Below are positions 25,929 through 35,008 of a stretch of DNA of 64,000 bases, piece by piece (position 1 is the first letter of the stretch; the number at the start of each line of letters is the position of its first letter). This stretch comes from an uncultured Erysipelotrichaceae bacterium (GTDB lineage: Bacteria; Bacillota_I; Bacilli_A; Erysipelotrichales; Erysipelotrichaceae). The notes below the pieces were generated by a model. The model ran no database searches. It was not told the DNA's origin and saw only the letters and a program-made list of their open reading frames with translations. The stretch covers positions 1 through 64,000 of the forward strand of contig OMXA01000009.1 in the NCBI GenBank assembly GCA_900314905.1, read 5' to 3'. A program made the translations under genes and the position numbers.

Positions 25929-27455
25929 ATGAAAAAGATTGTTCATATACTGTTCAGCCGGACTGCGATCCTGATTCTGCTGATTATTCTTGAAGGAGCT
26001 TTCATCTATTCTTCTCTGGCTTATATTCCCTCAGAGCTGATGAATGCGCTGGAAATCGGTCTGAGACTGTTCAGCCTGCTGGTTGTTCTGCTGATTGTCA
26101 GCTATTCCAGGCATCTCTCCTCGGATCTGATGTGGATTGTTCTGATCCTGATTGCACCTGCCGGAGGAATCCTGGTATGGCTGTTTCTGGAAGTTCTTGA
26201 TCGATTCAGCTCTCGGATCTACAAGGAACTGCAGCAGGAAACCTCTTCCGCTGAAAAATACTACCTGCAGAACCCTGAAATTCAGAAGAAAGCCTTCCAG
26301 GATGAAGATCTGGCCGGTCAGTATCGCTTCATCAGCAGCAGTGCCGCTTTTCCGATTTATGAAAATACAGGGTTCAGATATTTCGGGCTTGGCGAGCTCG
26401 GATGGAAGCACATGCTGGAAGATCTTCGGAATGCAGAGGAATTCATCTTCCTGGAATACTTCATCATCGAGCCAGGCGTCATGTGGGATTCCATTCATGA
26501 TATTCTGAAGCAGAAAGCAGCCTCCGGCGTAACGGTCCGTGTCATGTATGACGACATGGGATCGCTGAATACGCTGCCTGGAAACTACTGGAAAACGCTC
26601 AGAAAGGAAGGAATTGAATCGGTTGCGTTCAACCGCATCCACCCGCTGCTCAATGGCATCATGAATCATCGGGACCATCGCAAGATCATGGTCATCGACG
26701 GAACTGTCGCCTATTCCGGGGGCATCAATCTCGCGGATGAATATATCAATTTGAAGCATCTCCATGGCCACTGGAAAGACAATGCGATCCGGATCACCGG
26801 AGATGCAGTATGGAGCTATACCGTGCTGTTCCTCACGAACTGGAATGCATATACGCATGAAGACTCTGACTATACGATATGGAAACGGAAAGCACTGGAG
26901 GGAGTCGCCGATGGCTTCATTGCGCCATATGGAGATACTCCGCTTGATTCTCAGCTTACCGGTCAGGATGTCTATCTGAACATTCTGAATCATGCAAAGC
27001 ACTACTGCTACATCTTCACTCCCTATCTGATCATCGATACGGATCTGATGAACTCCCTGATTCTGGCCGCAAAGCGCGGTGTGGATGTGCGCATGATCAC
27101 CCCCGGCATCCCTGACAAGAAGATCATCTGGCGTATCACCCGCAGCTATTATCCGAATCTGATCCAGGGAGGGGTGAAAATCTATGAATATACTCCTGGT
27201 TTTGATCATGCCAAGGTGTTTGTCAGTGATGATGAAGTTGCAACGGTCGGAACCATCAACCTGGATTACCGCTCGCTTTATCTCCATTTTGAAAACGGAA
27301 CGGCTTTATTCCGTTCCGCTGAAATCAATGCAATCCGGGATGACTTCCTGGAAGCCCAGAAAGTCAGTCATGAAGTTTCCATGGAGGATTGCCGGATGGG
27401 TATCTTCCGGACATTCTTCTATCTTGTTCTCAGAATTTTCGCTCCGATGATGTGA
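25929..27455 (+). CDS. cls: Cardiolipin synthase (phospholipase D family)
   Basis: 508 residues. Two N-terminal membrane helices (about 10-80), then two phospholipase D HKD motifs: NHRDHRKIMVIDG (about 245) and FDHAKVFVSDDEVATVGT (about 420), the second followed by NLDYRSLYLHFENG. It condenses two phosphatidylglycerol molecules to cardiolipin at the membrane. Strong GAGGAGG site. The TATAAT box 15 bases before the start straddles the inserted IS end. Its last 26 bases overlap the convergent phosphatase gene. Confidence 0.92.
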   Translation: MKKIVHILFSRTAILILLIILEGAFIYSSLAYIPSELMNALEIGLRLFSLLVVLLIVSYSRHLSSDLMWIVLILIAPAGGILVWLFLEVLDRFSSRIYKELQQETSSAEKYYLQNPEIQKKAFQDEDLAGQYRFISSSAAFPIYENTGFRYFGLGELGWKHMLEDLRNAEEFIFLEYFIIEPGVMWDSIHDILKQKAASGVTVRVMYDDMGSLNTLPGNYWKTLRKEGIESVAFNRIHPLLNGIMNHRDHRKIMVIDGTVAYSGGINLADEYINLKHLHGHWKDNAIRITGDAVWSYTVLFLTNWNAYTHEDSDYTIWKRKALEGVADGFIAPYGDTPLDSQLTGQDVYLNILNHAKHYCYIFTPYLIIDTDLMNSLILAAKRGVDVRMITPGIPDKKIIWRITRSYYPNLIQGGVKIYEYTPGFDHAKVFVSDDEVATVGTINLDYRSLYLHFENGTALFRSAEINAIRDDFLEAQKVSHEVSMEDCRMGIFRTFFYLVLRIFAPMM

Positions 27456-27900
27456 GGCTGTGCAATAAGCCTTTGCAGCCTCTCAGAATGTCCTGATAAG
27501 CCTTCTCAAAGTTTCTGGAATACCATGGGTCTTCGATTTCACGATCCGGGCTATCCGTGTACTCCATCAGAAAATGAATCTTGTGCATCGGGTCGTCTTT
27601 CACAATCCTGCGCATGCCGAACCTGTTTTCTGAATCCATTCCGATCAGCAGATCAAAGTCATCATAGTCCGTATCGTTCAGTTTCCTGGCTGCATGTGTT
27701 CCGATCAGAACACGATGTGCGGCCAGTGTTCTTCTCATCGGAGGATAAATCGGATTCCCCAGCTCTTCTGCAGAAACAGCCGCAGAATCAATGAAGAAAT
27801 CCTCTGACAATCCTGCATGGCTGACCAGATCCTGCATGATATACTGTGCAGAAACAGAACGGCAGATATTGCCGTGACATACAAATAAGATCTTAATCAT
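27430..27900 (-). CDS. Low-molecular-weight protein tyrosine phosphatase
   Basis: 156 residues. N-terminal phosphate loop VCHGNICRS (Cys9, Arg15) and the general-acid segment EDPWYSRNF near residue 125 (Asp-Pro) mark a complete LMW-PTP. In Bacillota these reverse tyrosine phosphorylation, often in capsule or stress control; no kinase partner is adjacent. Start with AAGGGG upstream. Its promoter region is bounded by the left end of the integrated element at 27939. Confidence 0.92.
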   Translation of the reverse strand: MIKILFVCHGNICRSVSAQYIMQDLVSHAGLSEDFFIDSAAVSAEELGNPIYPPMRRTLAAHRVLIGTHAARKLNDTDYDDFDLLIGMDSENRFGMRRIVKDDPMHKIHFLMEYTDSPDREIEDPWYSRNFEKAYQDILRGCKGLLHSLTSSERKF

Positions 27901-27938
27901 CTCTTCATCCCCTTAAAAAGTTCTTATTTTAAGCCATT

Positions 27939-27949
27939 TCTGAGGACTC
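27939..27949. repeat. Left attachment-site core repeat
   Basis: TCTGAGGACTC, identical to 35281-35291. The flanking host sequence TAAGCCATT pairs with the host sequence beyond the right copy. Confidence 0.7.
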
Positions 27950-27962
27950 AATTTTTTCAAAA

Positions 27963-29213
27963 CTACATAACTCTACGCTTCTTGACGCCAATTTTGACGC
28001 CAATGGCGTCAGATTTGGCGTCAGCCCCATTTTCGCTCTTTTTTCTGGCGTCAGGGAGCTGTGAAATGGGACAAAAGTCGATCACGCGGCGGAGCTGTTC
28101 GGAAGCCTTATCGTAATTGGTGTGCGTGTACACATTCATCGTTACACCGACATCAGAATGTCCCATCAGATACTGCAGGTTCTTAATATCCATTCCGGCG
28201 GATGCCAGGTTCGTACAGAAGGTGTGCCGGAACACATGCGGTGTGATATGAGGAAGATCTGTCTCCGGGGAGAGCTTCTTGAACTTCTTCATGGCCCAGC
28301 GCATTTCGTTCTCGATATGCAATGCCACCTTCGGCTTCAAATCCTTATCGATCAGAAGAAAGCCGGTGTATCCATTGATGACATGTTCCTTCTCCAGCTT
28401 CGGCCTGTTGTTCACAATGTTGAGCAGGCTCTCCTCAACCTGTTCTGTCATCGGAATGTAACGGACGCCTCTCTTCGTCTTGGTCTTCTCAACGTAGTAC
28501 TTTCCGTCACGTTCCCGGACCATCTGGTGATCCACATGGATCCTGTGCTTCTTGAAATCCAGATCACTGAGCGTCAGCCCACAGAACTCGCTGACTCGCA
28601 TCCCGGTGCCAAGCAGCACGACAAATTCATCATAATACTTATGATATTTGGAATCATCATGAATAAAGGTCATCCAGACGTCGTACTCCTCTTCGGTCAT
28701 GGCATCTCTCTGCTTGGAGTCATTGCTCACGACATCGCTTAGATTAAATAGAATTGGATTCTTCAGAATGATGTCCTCATTGCAGGCCATCTGAAATGCA
28801 GGCTTTATGACTCCACGAATTGATGTGATCGTGCTGTATCCCTTCCCCTCTTTCTGGGGGCGGACAAACCATAGCTGCGCATCCGACACGCGGATATCAC
28901 GAATCTGTCTGGCTCTGAACTTGTCCTTGGCAAGGATGTTCTTCACGAAGTTATATCCCACCTTTGTTTTATACCGTACACCCTACTTTAGGGAAGTATA
29001 TCTTTCAACGAGTTCCATAACGGTTGTCGCATCCTCTGCATAGTTAATATTCGCGGCCTTTGCGGCATTGATTTTGTCTTCCTTTTTTCGCAGTTCAACC
29101 AGCGTTTCTGCGTAAACACATCTGCGCTTTCCTAAGGCATCGGTGTAACGGTAATCGTAACGGCCGTCATTGCGGTAGCTTTCGCCTGCTCGAAGCACCC
29201 GGCCTTTATTGTC
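27963..29213 (-). pseudogene. Tyrosine recombinase/integrase (Tn916-like), nonsense-broken and 5'-truncated
   Basis: Two collinear pieces in the same frame: an N-terminal arm-binding segment (DNKGRVLRAGESYRNDGRYDY..., from 29213) and a C-terminal piece with core-binding and catalytic domains (27963-28961). They are separated by an in-frame TAG at 28983-28985 between SLK and GVRYKTKVGY. The catalytic set is intact: Arg in LLGTGMRVSEFCG, HVFRHTFCT, LMGHSDVGVTMNVYTH (His and Tyr). The reading frame begins directly after the stop of the 1240-residue gene, so the usual first residues and start codon are missing. A GTG at 28961 could start a partial protein. Confidence 0.85.
27983..28053. repeat. 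Cluster of (T)TGGCGTCA repeats at the left element end
   Basis: Copies at 27983-27991 and 27995-28003 (as TGACGCCAA), 28004-28011, 28015-28023 and 28046-28053. One further copy lies at the right end (35264-35272), nine bases inside the core repeat. The left cluster is inside the 3' end of the integrase frame. Likely arm-type integrase sites. Confidence 0.5.
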
Positions 29214-32200
29214 TTAAAAAAGTCCGTTTTCAGCTCTTTTTCTTTCCCACTCCGAATCATGAGTGTATCTACGATACATGGCATAGAAAATTTCTGCTGT
29301 TTTAGGATAAAGTGTGCAAAGGTAATCTGCTGTTTTCAAATAATCATTCGCCATGTCTCTCTCTTCTCTTCCGGCGGTTGGCGTGAATAATCCACGTTTA
29401 TTGAATAGCTCACACTCATACTCTTCCAGAAGCGACTTATCTGCTACTTTCTCGATTATTTCCCTAACTTCTTCGCATGGATAATAACCATCTTCTCCTA
29501 CGGGAGCATAGGCAAATAGTCTTCCCAATAGCATGCCGAATAAATCCTTTTGATTATTAGAGGTAAGTAGAATTAGAAATCTCTCAACCCATTTTTCAAG
29601 ATCTGAATAGTGAACATGCCCATCTTCCTCGCCCGGACAAAACTTGGCTTTATCATATAATCTATAAATAACTTGGACCAATTGTTGATTTTCCTGGCTT
29701 AAATTATCTTGTGAAGTCTCTCCTTCCCGACGAAAGATTATCGATGCCATCTCTGCGTACAACTCTGGTTCATGTTTTATCTCTTGTTGGAAACATCTCA
29801 TGTCTTCCCAATCCAAAACATAAAAGAAGTTCATTTCAACATGGGCTAGTTTTGCACTTCTTGTTTCATCATTTATAAACGCTGCCTGCAATGGTTTTAG
29901 CAGTTCTTTCAAGTAATAGTCCGTCATGGAATCTATGTTTCCTCGCTCCATTGTATCGATATAAATGAATCTGTCATAAAGCTGTTCCAGTGTAGGCTTC
30001 AGTTCCCTGCTATAACTGTATAGCAGGTTTACGTAAGTATTCACCGTTCCATATTTACTGCACTCATGAATTGCCCAATCCATATTTCTGATTGAACACC
30101 ACCGAAAATCTTTCCAGAAACTGCGTTTCATTTCTGTTGTTTCCTTGTCGATAAGAGGTGTTCCTTCGGTATATACAGACTCTATTCTATACAATGTAGT
30201 CAGGTAGCTATCTGGAATCTTTATCTGATCTGACAACGCTGTAACTGAATGAAATACATCAACTCCTTTTCTCGCCAAACCCTCGACATAATCAGTAGCC
30301 ATAATGTGCTTTTCTTCGGATTCAAATAATGCAATAAACACATTCTTGTCAAAATTAATACCATCCCAGTATTCTGACATAACGCTGCCAAGAGTCGATC
30401 TGTCACCATGAGCACATAACTCTGAAAGCAATTTCAGATTAATGTGTTTTTCTTTAATCTCCTGAATCTTAGACTTGTAAAGTTCCTTTGTTTTCTGTTC
30501 ATTCGACTCTCTTTTATCATCTTCGTCATATGGAACAGGATCCATAATCACCCCATCATAAGCAGGTCTAAAATAATATTCGTAATCGTACTCAGGACAC
30601 GAAACGGAAATCATGTCCAGTACACCAAGGAGCTCCTCAATTCTTTCCTCACCCATAGCCCATTCTGCGGATGCAAAATATCTATGCTTGTATATGAGCT
30701 TTCTAATATAATCCTTAATCAATATTTTCTCAGAGTCATCCATCTGAGACAGCTCAAATTGAAGTCTATCAATAATAGATTTTCTCAAGTTATCATCAAC
30801 TTCATGGAATATACTGAGCATTTTATTCCATCTGTCTGGAGAAAATTCAGTATGAGAAATCAACAGCTTCAAGTATCCCCTATTGGTTTGTTGCATTTCT
30901 CTTGTATCTGTAGAACGTTCTTCCATGTGCTCTCTATACTGAGGATGGTTCAATGCCCCCCAGATACTAGGATGATTCGTTGGAAGTGCTTCAAATATAA
31001 TATTCCATGCATTCTTATCGCTACTTATGGCTTTAGAGGCAACTCTTATTTTTTCACCACTGGTAGAAAATGCTGAAAAGTTATACCAAGTGCAAAAAAC
31101 CTTATTCAAAATATCTTTGGGATTATTAGATTTGTAATCATATGACAGACTATCAAGATATAATAACCATTCCAAGGCAGACGCTGCATATTCTCGTTGA
31201 ACAAGAAGTTCCTCAATTCCCCACAGTATCTCAATATAATCATTACGCCCAAAAATGAAATCTGCCGACTGATTTTCGAACAGCTCAAACAAGCCTGTTG
31301 ATGCACTCTTTTCAAGGGATAACTTTTCCAGCACTGCCTTAGGTGATACTTCACACAAATCGACAAAAAAATGAGATAGATAATGCCATTGGTCTGCCGT
31401 TTGAATATAGTCCAGTACCTTTTCTATAAGAATGTCTAGTTTTTCTTGACATTGTCTATCATTTTTATAAAAGGCTTTCATTATAAGGCTACGAATCATA
31501 CCTTTCCTGATGATCGATGACCAGAAAAGCCTTTCACCTTTAAACTGAGCCATCAGCTTTTCTTGAGCTGAATAATTAAAAAGCTTTTCAGACTCATTAA
31601 TTACTTCGATAAATATCCCTTGGAATTGCTTCCAAATCTCACTATCAATCTCAACATCGATATAATCCCAACAATTCTCAACACTCGCGAGATAGTACTC
31701 TTTGGTAGAATTTACATCAACTATATGGACAAAAGGATCCTCGTCTTTTGAAAATTCTTTAATAGTACTGATAAAATCTGAATACGAGATTCCGCTTAAG
31801 CATTCAATAACTGCTTTATCACCCTCACACTCAGTCCACTGCCCTACAAGCAATGCAGTTTCTTTAACTCGAACCGGTAATGCACTTAACCACCCTGGTT
31901 CTTTTAAGTATGCACCATTGAAAATTTTCTTTTTCATTGGCATATACAATCCATGAGTTTCTGACACTAAAGCATGAGCTTCATTTATTCCCATTCCAAA
32001 CCGCTGTAAAGCTGCTGCAATTGTCGAATATGTTCGAGGTCGTAGAATAATTTCTTCTTTACAGAAACTCGGCTTCCTTTCTGTAAAAAAGAAGACATTA
32101 GTATTATTTGGTATTGCAACAATCTGGTCAGCATAGAACCAAGCTACATACACATTTCCTGTACTATGAATCTGTTCTAGCCGTTTCCAATCATCTTCAT

Positions 32201-32936
32201 TCTTTACCAAGAAAACCGGGCGTTTCTCCCCCTGCTTCCAAAGCTCATTAATGGTTGAGTATACGGCCTCTTCTATGCATCTTGACTTAATGCAAATAAC
32301 CTCATTATGTTTTTTCTCTAACAGAGCAGTCTTAAATACATCGTCGTCAACATCAAAGAATTCAAATCCAATACTTGGATTCTTGGTTTCTCTTCGTAAT
32401 TGCATGTCAACAGCATCAGCTGACAATATTTCTATTTGACGATTCTGGTATATTGCAAGTTCATCAGTTATTCTTTTGATTCTATCATTTAGTTCCCTGA
32501 AACTTTTCTCCTGTTCTGATTTCCAACTTGCTAAATATACTCTGTCATATTTCTCAGGTGCCACTTCCGGAAGTTGCTCAATGATCGCATAAAGTATGGC
32601 ATCTGCATATGAAAGTGCAATGTCATGTGGAATCTCATATTGCCTCATAATATGCAGAAGAGAGTTGGTTAACTTGTCTCTTAAATTATATCCAGGCTCC
32701 TCCTTTAGTTCGTTTGCCAACTTAACCATATTTTCATTTGATAACACATTAGCCATGTCATCAAACAAAGCAGCCCCATTATTCTCATACCCCAAAAAGA
32801 ACTCTCCAGTACCGATAAAGAGTTTCTTGATATCTTTTGTTTTCTTTACCTTCCGAAGTAAATTAGCTCCAGAAGATAGAAAAATATCAGTACCACCTGC
32901 CTTAGCAAGTTCAATTAATGTTGTTTCTAAAAGCAT
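29214..32936 (-). CDS. 1240-residue foreign protein, STAND-like core without P-loop plus long helical region
   Basis: I cannot name this protein. It is intact with a strong GGAGG site. Residues 1-135 are helical and contain a module-like pattern (FFLGYENN, NENMVKLANELKEEPGYNL, YEIPHDIALSYA). Residues about 139-167 look coiled-coil. Residues about 195-350 alternate strand and helix like a STAND/AP-ATPase core: ICIKSRCIEEAVYSTI where the P-loop should be (no GKS/T), VYVAWFYADQIVAIPNNTNVFFF, then RTYSTIAAALQRFGMGINEAHALVSETHG resembling the ARC/GLPLAL region. Residues about 360-1240 are mostly helical, repeat-like. It is clearly AT-richer than host genes. It is the only full-size intact gene in the element. 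A defence (anti-phage) role is inferred from context and architecture. Confidence 0.7.
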   Translation of the reverse strand: MLLETTLIELAKAGGTDIFLSSGANLLRKVKKTKDIKKLFIGTGEFFLGYENNGAALFDDMANVLSNENMVKLANELKEEPGYNLRDKLTNSLLHIMRQYEIPHDIALSYADAILYAIIEQLPEVAPEKYDRVYLASWKSEQEKSFRELNDRIKRITDELAIYQNRQIEILSADAVDMQLRRETKNPSIGFEFFDVDDDVFKTALLEKKHNEVICIKSRCIEEAVYSTINELWKQGEKRPVFLVKNEDDWKRLEQIHSTGNVYVAWFYADQIVAIPNNTNVFFFTERKPSFCKEEIILRPRTYSTIAAALQRFGMGINEAHALVSETHGLYMPMKKKIFNGAYLKEPGWLSALPVRVKETALLVGQWTECEGDKAVIECLSGISYSDFISTIKEFSKDEDPFVHIVDVNSTKEYYLASVENCWDYIDVEIDSEIWKQFQGIFIEVINESEKLFNYSAQEKLMAQFKGERLFWSSIIRKGMIRSLIMKAFYKNDRQCQEKLDILIEKVLDYIQTADQWHYLSHFFVDLCEVSPKAVLEKLSLEKSASTGLFELFENQSADFIFGRNDYIEILWGIEELLVQREYAASALEWLLYLDSLSYDYKSNNPKDILNKVFCTWYNFSAFSTSGEKIRVASKAISSDKNAWNIIFEALPTNHPSIWGALNHPQYREHMEERSTDTREMQQTNRGYLKLLISHTEFSPDRWNKMLSIFHEVDDNLRKSIIDRLQFELSQMDDSEKILIKDYIRKLIYKHRYFASAEWAMGEERIEELLGVLDMISVSCPEYDYEYYFRPAYDGVIMDPVPYDEDDKRESNEQKTKELYKSKIQEIKEKHINLKLLSELCAHGDRSTLGSVMSEYWDGINFDKNVFIALFESEEKHIMATDYVEGLARKGVDVFHSVTALSDQIKIPDSYLTTLYRIESVYTEGTPLIDKETTEMKRSFWKDFRWCSIRNMDWAIHECSKYGTVNTYVNLLYSYSRELKPTLEQLYDRFIYIDTMERGNIDSMTDYYLKELLKPLQAAFINDETRSAKLAHVEMNFFYVLDWEDMRCFQQEIKHEPELYAEMASIIFRREGETSQDNLSQENQQLVQVIYRLYDKAKFCPGEEDGHVHYSDLEKWVERFLILLTSNNQKDLFGMLLGRLFAYAPVGEDGYYPCEEVREIIEKVADKSLLEEYECELFNKRGLFTPTAGREERDMANDYLKTADYLCTLYPKTAEIFYAMYRRYTHDSEWERKRAENGLF

Positions 32937-32954
32937 TTAACTCCTCCAGATATT

Positions 32955-33023
32955 CAATGACAATCCCGCAATTGCCAGTTTTTTAATATCGTAGCACTTA
33001 GTCATTAAGCAATTGTGTCATTG
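32955..33023. promoter_or_regulatory. Inverted-repeat region upstream of the 1240-residue gene
   Basis: CAATGACA (32955-32962) and TGTCATTG (33016-33023) are inverted copies. Inside them CAATTG occurs at 32969-32974 and 33010-33015. The region between holds TGCTACGAT, a possible extended -10 on the minus strand, and a CTTA-N5-TAAG palindrome. It may be an operator. Confidence 0.4.
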
Positions 33024-33050
33024 TTCAGTGAATCATCCACAAAATGCTTT

Positions 33051-33344
33051 TTATGAAAGAAAAAAACTTCCCAGGCTGTCACTGGCCATGTCCAACAGTC
33101 CAGTGATCATCGATGCGCCAAAGGTAACCGCTACGATTGTAGCTTCCATCAGTCCAAGAATAAGCACATCAGTCCATCTGGCTTTAACAATCACATAGAC
33201 GAGACAGCCAAATACAACGAGGATCAGACCTCCGGCAACAATGGATGCCAGATTCAGGCTGATCTTCACAAGAATATGCAGAGTTAAGAGAACAAGCAGC
33301 ATCGGCAGTAATGCGATCTTTGCAATAAGCTTGAGAATAAACAT
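33051..33344 (-). CDS. Small element-borne membrane protein
   Basis: 97 residues, three to four hydrophobic segments (ALLPMLLVLLTLHILV, IVAGGLILVVFGCLVYVIV, VLILGLMEATIVAV). Start at 33344 after GGAAGG. It sits directly upstream of the cargo gene and downstream of the Maff2 gene, the usual neighbourhood of small membrane proteins in Clostridia-type conjugative elements. Function unknown. Confidence 0.6.
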   Translation of the reverse strand: MFILKLIAKIALLPMLLVLLTLHILVKISLNLASIVAGGLILVVFGCLVYVIVKARWTDVLILGLMEATIVAVTFGASMITGLLDMASDSLGSFFLS

Positions 33345-33472
33345 ATCTGACCTTCCTTTCCGGAGTGGGATTGTCCCTATCTTGATTTCATTGTAACAAG
33401 GCGGATACACACCGCAAGGATGTCACCTGCTATGTAAAGATGCAGGAAATACCTTCATCCTTTGTCGGCAGA

Positions 33473-33688
33473 TCAGCCGAACAGACCGGACAGAAGTGGT
33501 ACCAGAGTGATGCCGATGAGGGCGACACCGCCGCCTGCCATCAACTGCTTCATACCCTGGGACTTCGCGCCGGGATTATCGTTGCCGTAGCCTTCCAGAA
33601 GGTTGATTGCTCCCCAGATACCAAGACCTGCACCAAGTGCTACAACGAGAGTCTGCAGTACACCGACTGCGCTGTTGAAAAATGCCAT
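33473..33688 (-). CDS. Maff2-family mobile element protein
   Basis: 71 residues: one N-terminal helix (LQTLVVALGAGLGIWGAINL), the hallmark GYGNDNPGAKSQGMKQLMAGGGVALIG (split by a short turn) and a second hydrophobic helix. Small VirB2-like/Maff2 proteins lie between virD4 and the membrane-pore genes of Bacillota conjugative elements. It looks intact. No strong ribosome site was checked beyond a purine-rich leader. Confidence 0.75.
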   Translation of the reverse strand: MAFFNSAVGVLQTLVVALGAGLGIWGAINLLEGYGNDNPGAKSQGMKQLMAGGGVALIGITLVPLLSGLFG

Positions 33689-33837
33689 ACACGGCCTGCT
33701 TATGAAGATCCCTTGCGGGAGAGATAGGTTTTACCTGATGTTTCCGGTCGATGACTGGCCCTCTTCTGTTCTGCCTCTACAGGCACCGGGCTGATGATCC
33801 GTTCATCCAGGCAACATGCGGTTATCCGCTATGTAAA

Positions 33838-33853
33838 GGCAGCCGAAGCTGCC
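33838..33853 (-). terminator. Hairpin after the VirD4 remnant
   Basis: GGCAGC-TTCG-GCTGCC on the minus strand (stable tetraloop) followed by TTTACATAG, directly after the remnant's stop codon. Confidence 0.55.
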
Positions 33854-34655
33854 TCAGGCCTCAATCACATCGAAGACCTCGTCCTTTTTCAGTTTCATCC
33901 GGTGATTCAGATACTTCTCAATATCAAACAGATACTTCTTTTCACAGTCACCGGTATACTTATAGTTCGGATGCTGGGTCAGATCGTACTTGTCAGAAAG
34001 GAACGGTCTCACACCACGGAGCTGCAGGATACACTTGCTGCCATTCATGACAGCAAGCTCATCTCTGCTCATCAGTTCCTTTCCCAGCTTCTGGTAGTTC
34101 ATACCGTAGCTCGGGCTGTTGCCTCTGGTATCCGAGGTGTTGAAGGTATCAATGGTTTCCTTCCCTAGTGCCTCTGACAGTTCTTTCAATGTCGTAGGCT
34201 CTGATCCACCAAGGAATACCTGGGAATCACAGTTACCAATGATAGTATCGGCATTGTCCTTATAGATTGACTTCAGCTGGGATCTGGCCTGAAGGACCAG
34301 ACAGGCTGAGATTCTCTGCTTCGGATCGTCGCAATCAGCTTCTCCAGGTTAGGAATCTGGCCGATGTTGGCTGCCTCATCGATCAGGCACCGGACATGGA
34401 CTGGAAGTCTGCCGCCGTATACATCGTCTGCCTTCTCACAGAGCAGATTGAAGAGCTGTGTGTAGATCATAGAGATCAGGAAGTTGAACGTCGCATCGGT
34501 ATCTGACATGATCAGAAACAGCGCTGTCTTCTTATCTCCCAGCGTATCCAGCTCCAGTTCGTCATAGGCTGTCAGGTCTCTGAACTCCTGAATATCGAAG
34601 ACCGCAAGTCTTACACCGCAGGAAATCAGGATCGACTTGGCTGTCTTACCTGTAG
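33854..34655 (-). pseudogene. virD4: VirD4/TraG-type coupling protein remnant, 5'-deleted and frameshifted
   Basis: The reading begins near 34655 in KTAKSILISCGVRLAVFDI and continues through LIMSDTDATFNFLISMIY and RCLIDEAANIGQIPNLEKL (Walker B region), then loses frame near 34310 at IRSRE. One A is missing compared with the expected GAAATC (EIS). It resumes in another frame (LVLQARSQL, then FLGGSEPTTLKELSEALGKETIDTFNT) to the stop at 33854. The N-terminal half, with membrane helices and Walker A, is absent and replaced by the Cys-rich gene. Non-functional. Confidence 0.88.
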
Positions 34656-35008
34656 CGGAACTGCGGCTGATAGTAGGGACATTTGCTGCATTTGGGCGGC
34701 TGCTTGTTGCGATCCACCTTGATCTCCAGCTTCCGGAGGTTCTTACAGTGGTTCAGGTTCTCGTCTGGTTTACGCATTCGCCGGCACCTCTCCTGTCCAA
34801 GGGCCTTTCTTATGCAGAAGTTGGCGCAGGGTCCATAGCAGCGCCCGTCGCAGGGTGACTTCTTCGGTGCCTTTGCCAGGTAATAGCAGTTATTCTTTCC
34901 AAGAGTGCATCCGACCTTCCGGGTCTTCCAGAAAAAGCATTTGCGGCATGCAGGCTTGCTCTCGTAATAGCGAACTCCGTTGATTAATATGGTCTGTTCT
35001 TTTTTCAT
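34646..35008 (-). CDS. Cysteine-rich mobile-element protein
   Basis: 120 residues with about 15 cysteines in pairs (CRKC, CDGRCYGPCANFC, CSKCPYY) and many basic residues, likely a multi-zinc protein. Start at 35008 after AAGGAGG. Similar small Cys-rich proteins accompany Clostridia conjugative elements. Its 3' end abuts the VirD4 remnant, so it lies at a deletion junction; the final residues (QPQFRYR) may not be original. Confidence 0.55.
   Translation of the reverse strand: MKKEQTILINGVRYYESKPACRKCFFWKTRKVGCTLGKNNCYYLAKAPKKSPCDGRCYGPCANFCIRKALGQERCRRMRKPDENLNHCKNLRKLEIKVDRNKQPPKCSKCPYYQPQFRYR

Noticed and set aside
26031..27287. Open frame of 418 codons on the minus strand
   Set aside because: Antisense to cls, whose two HKD motifs are unmistakable.
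32700..32900. FIGTGEFF near the N-terminus of the 1240-residue protein as a Walker A
   Set aside because: There is no GK(S/T) and the spacing is wrong; I see no P-loop in the protein.
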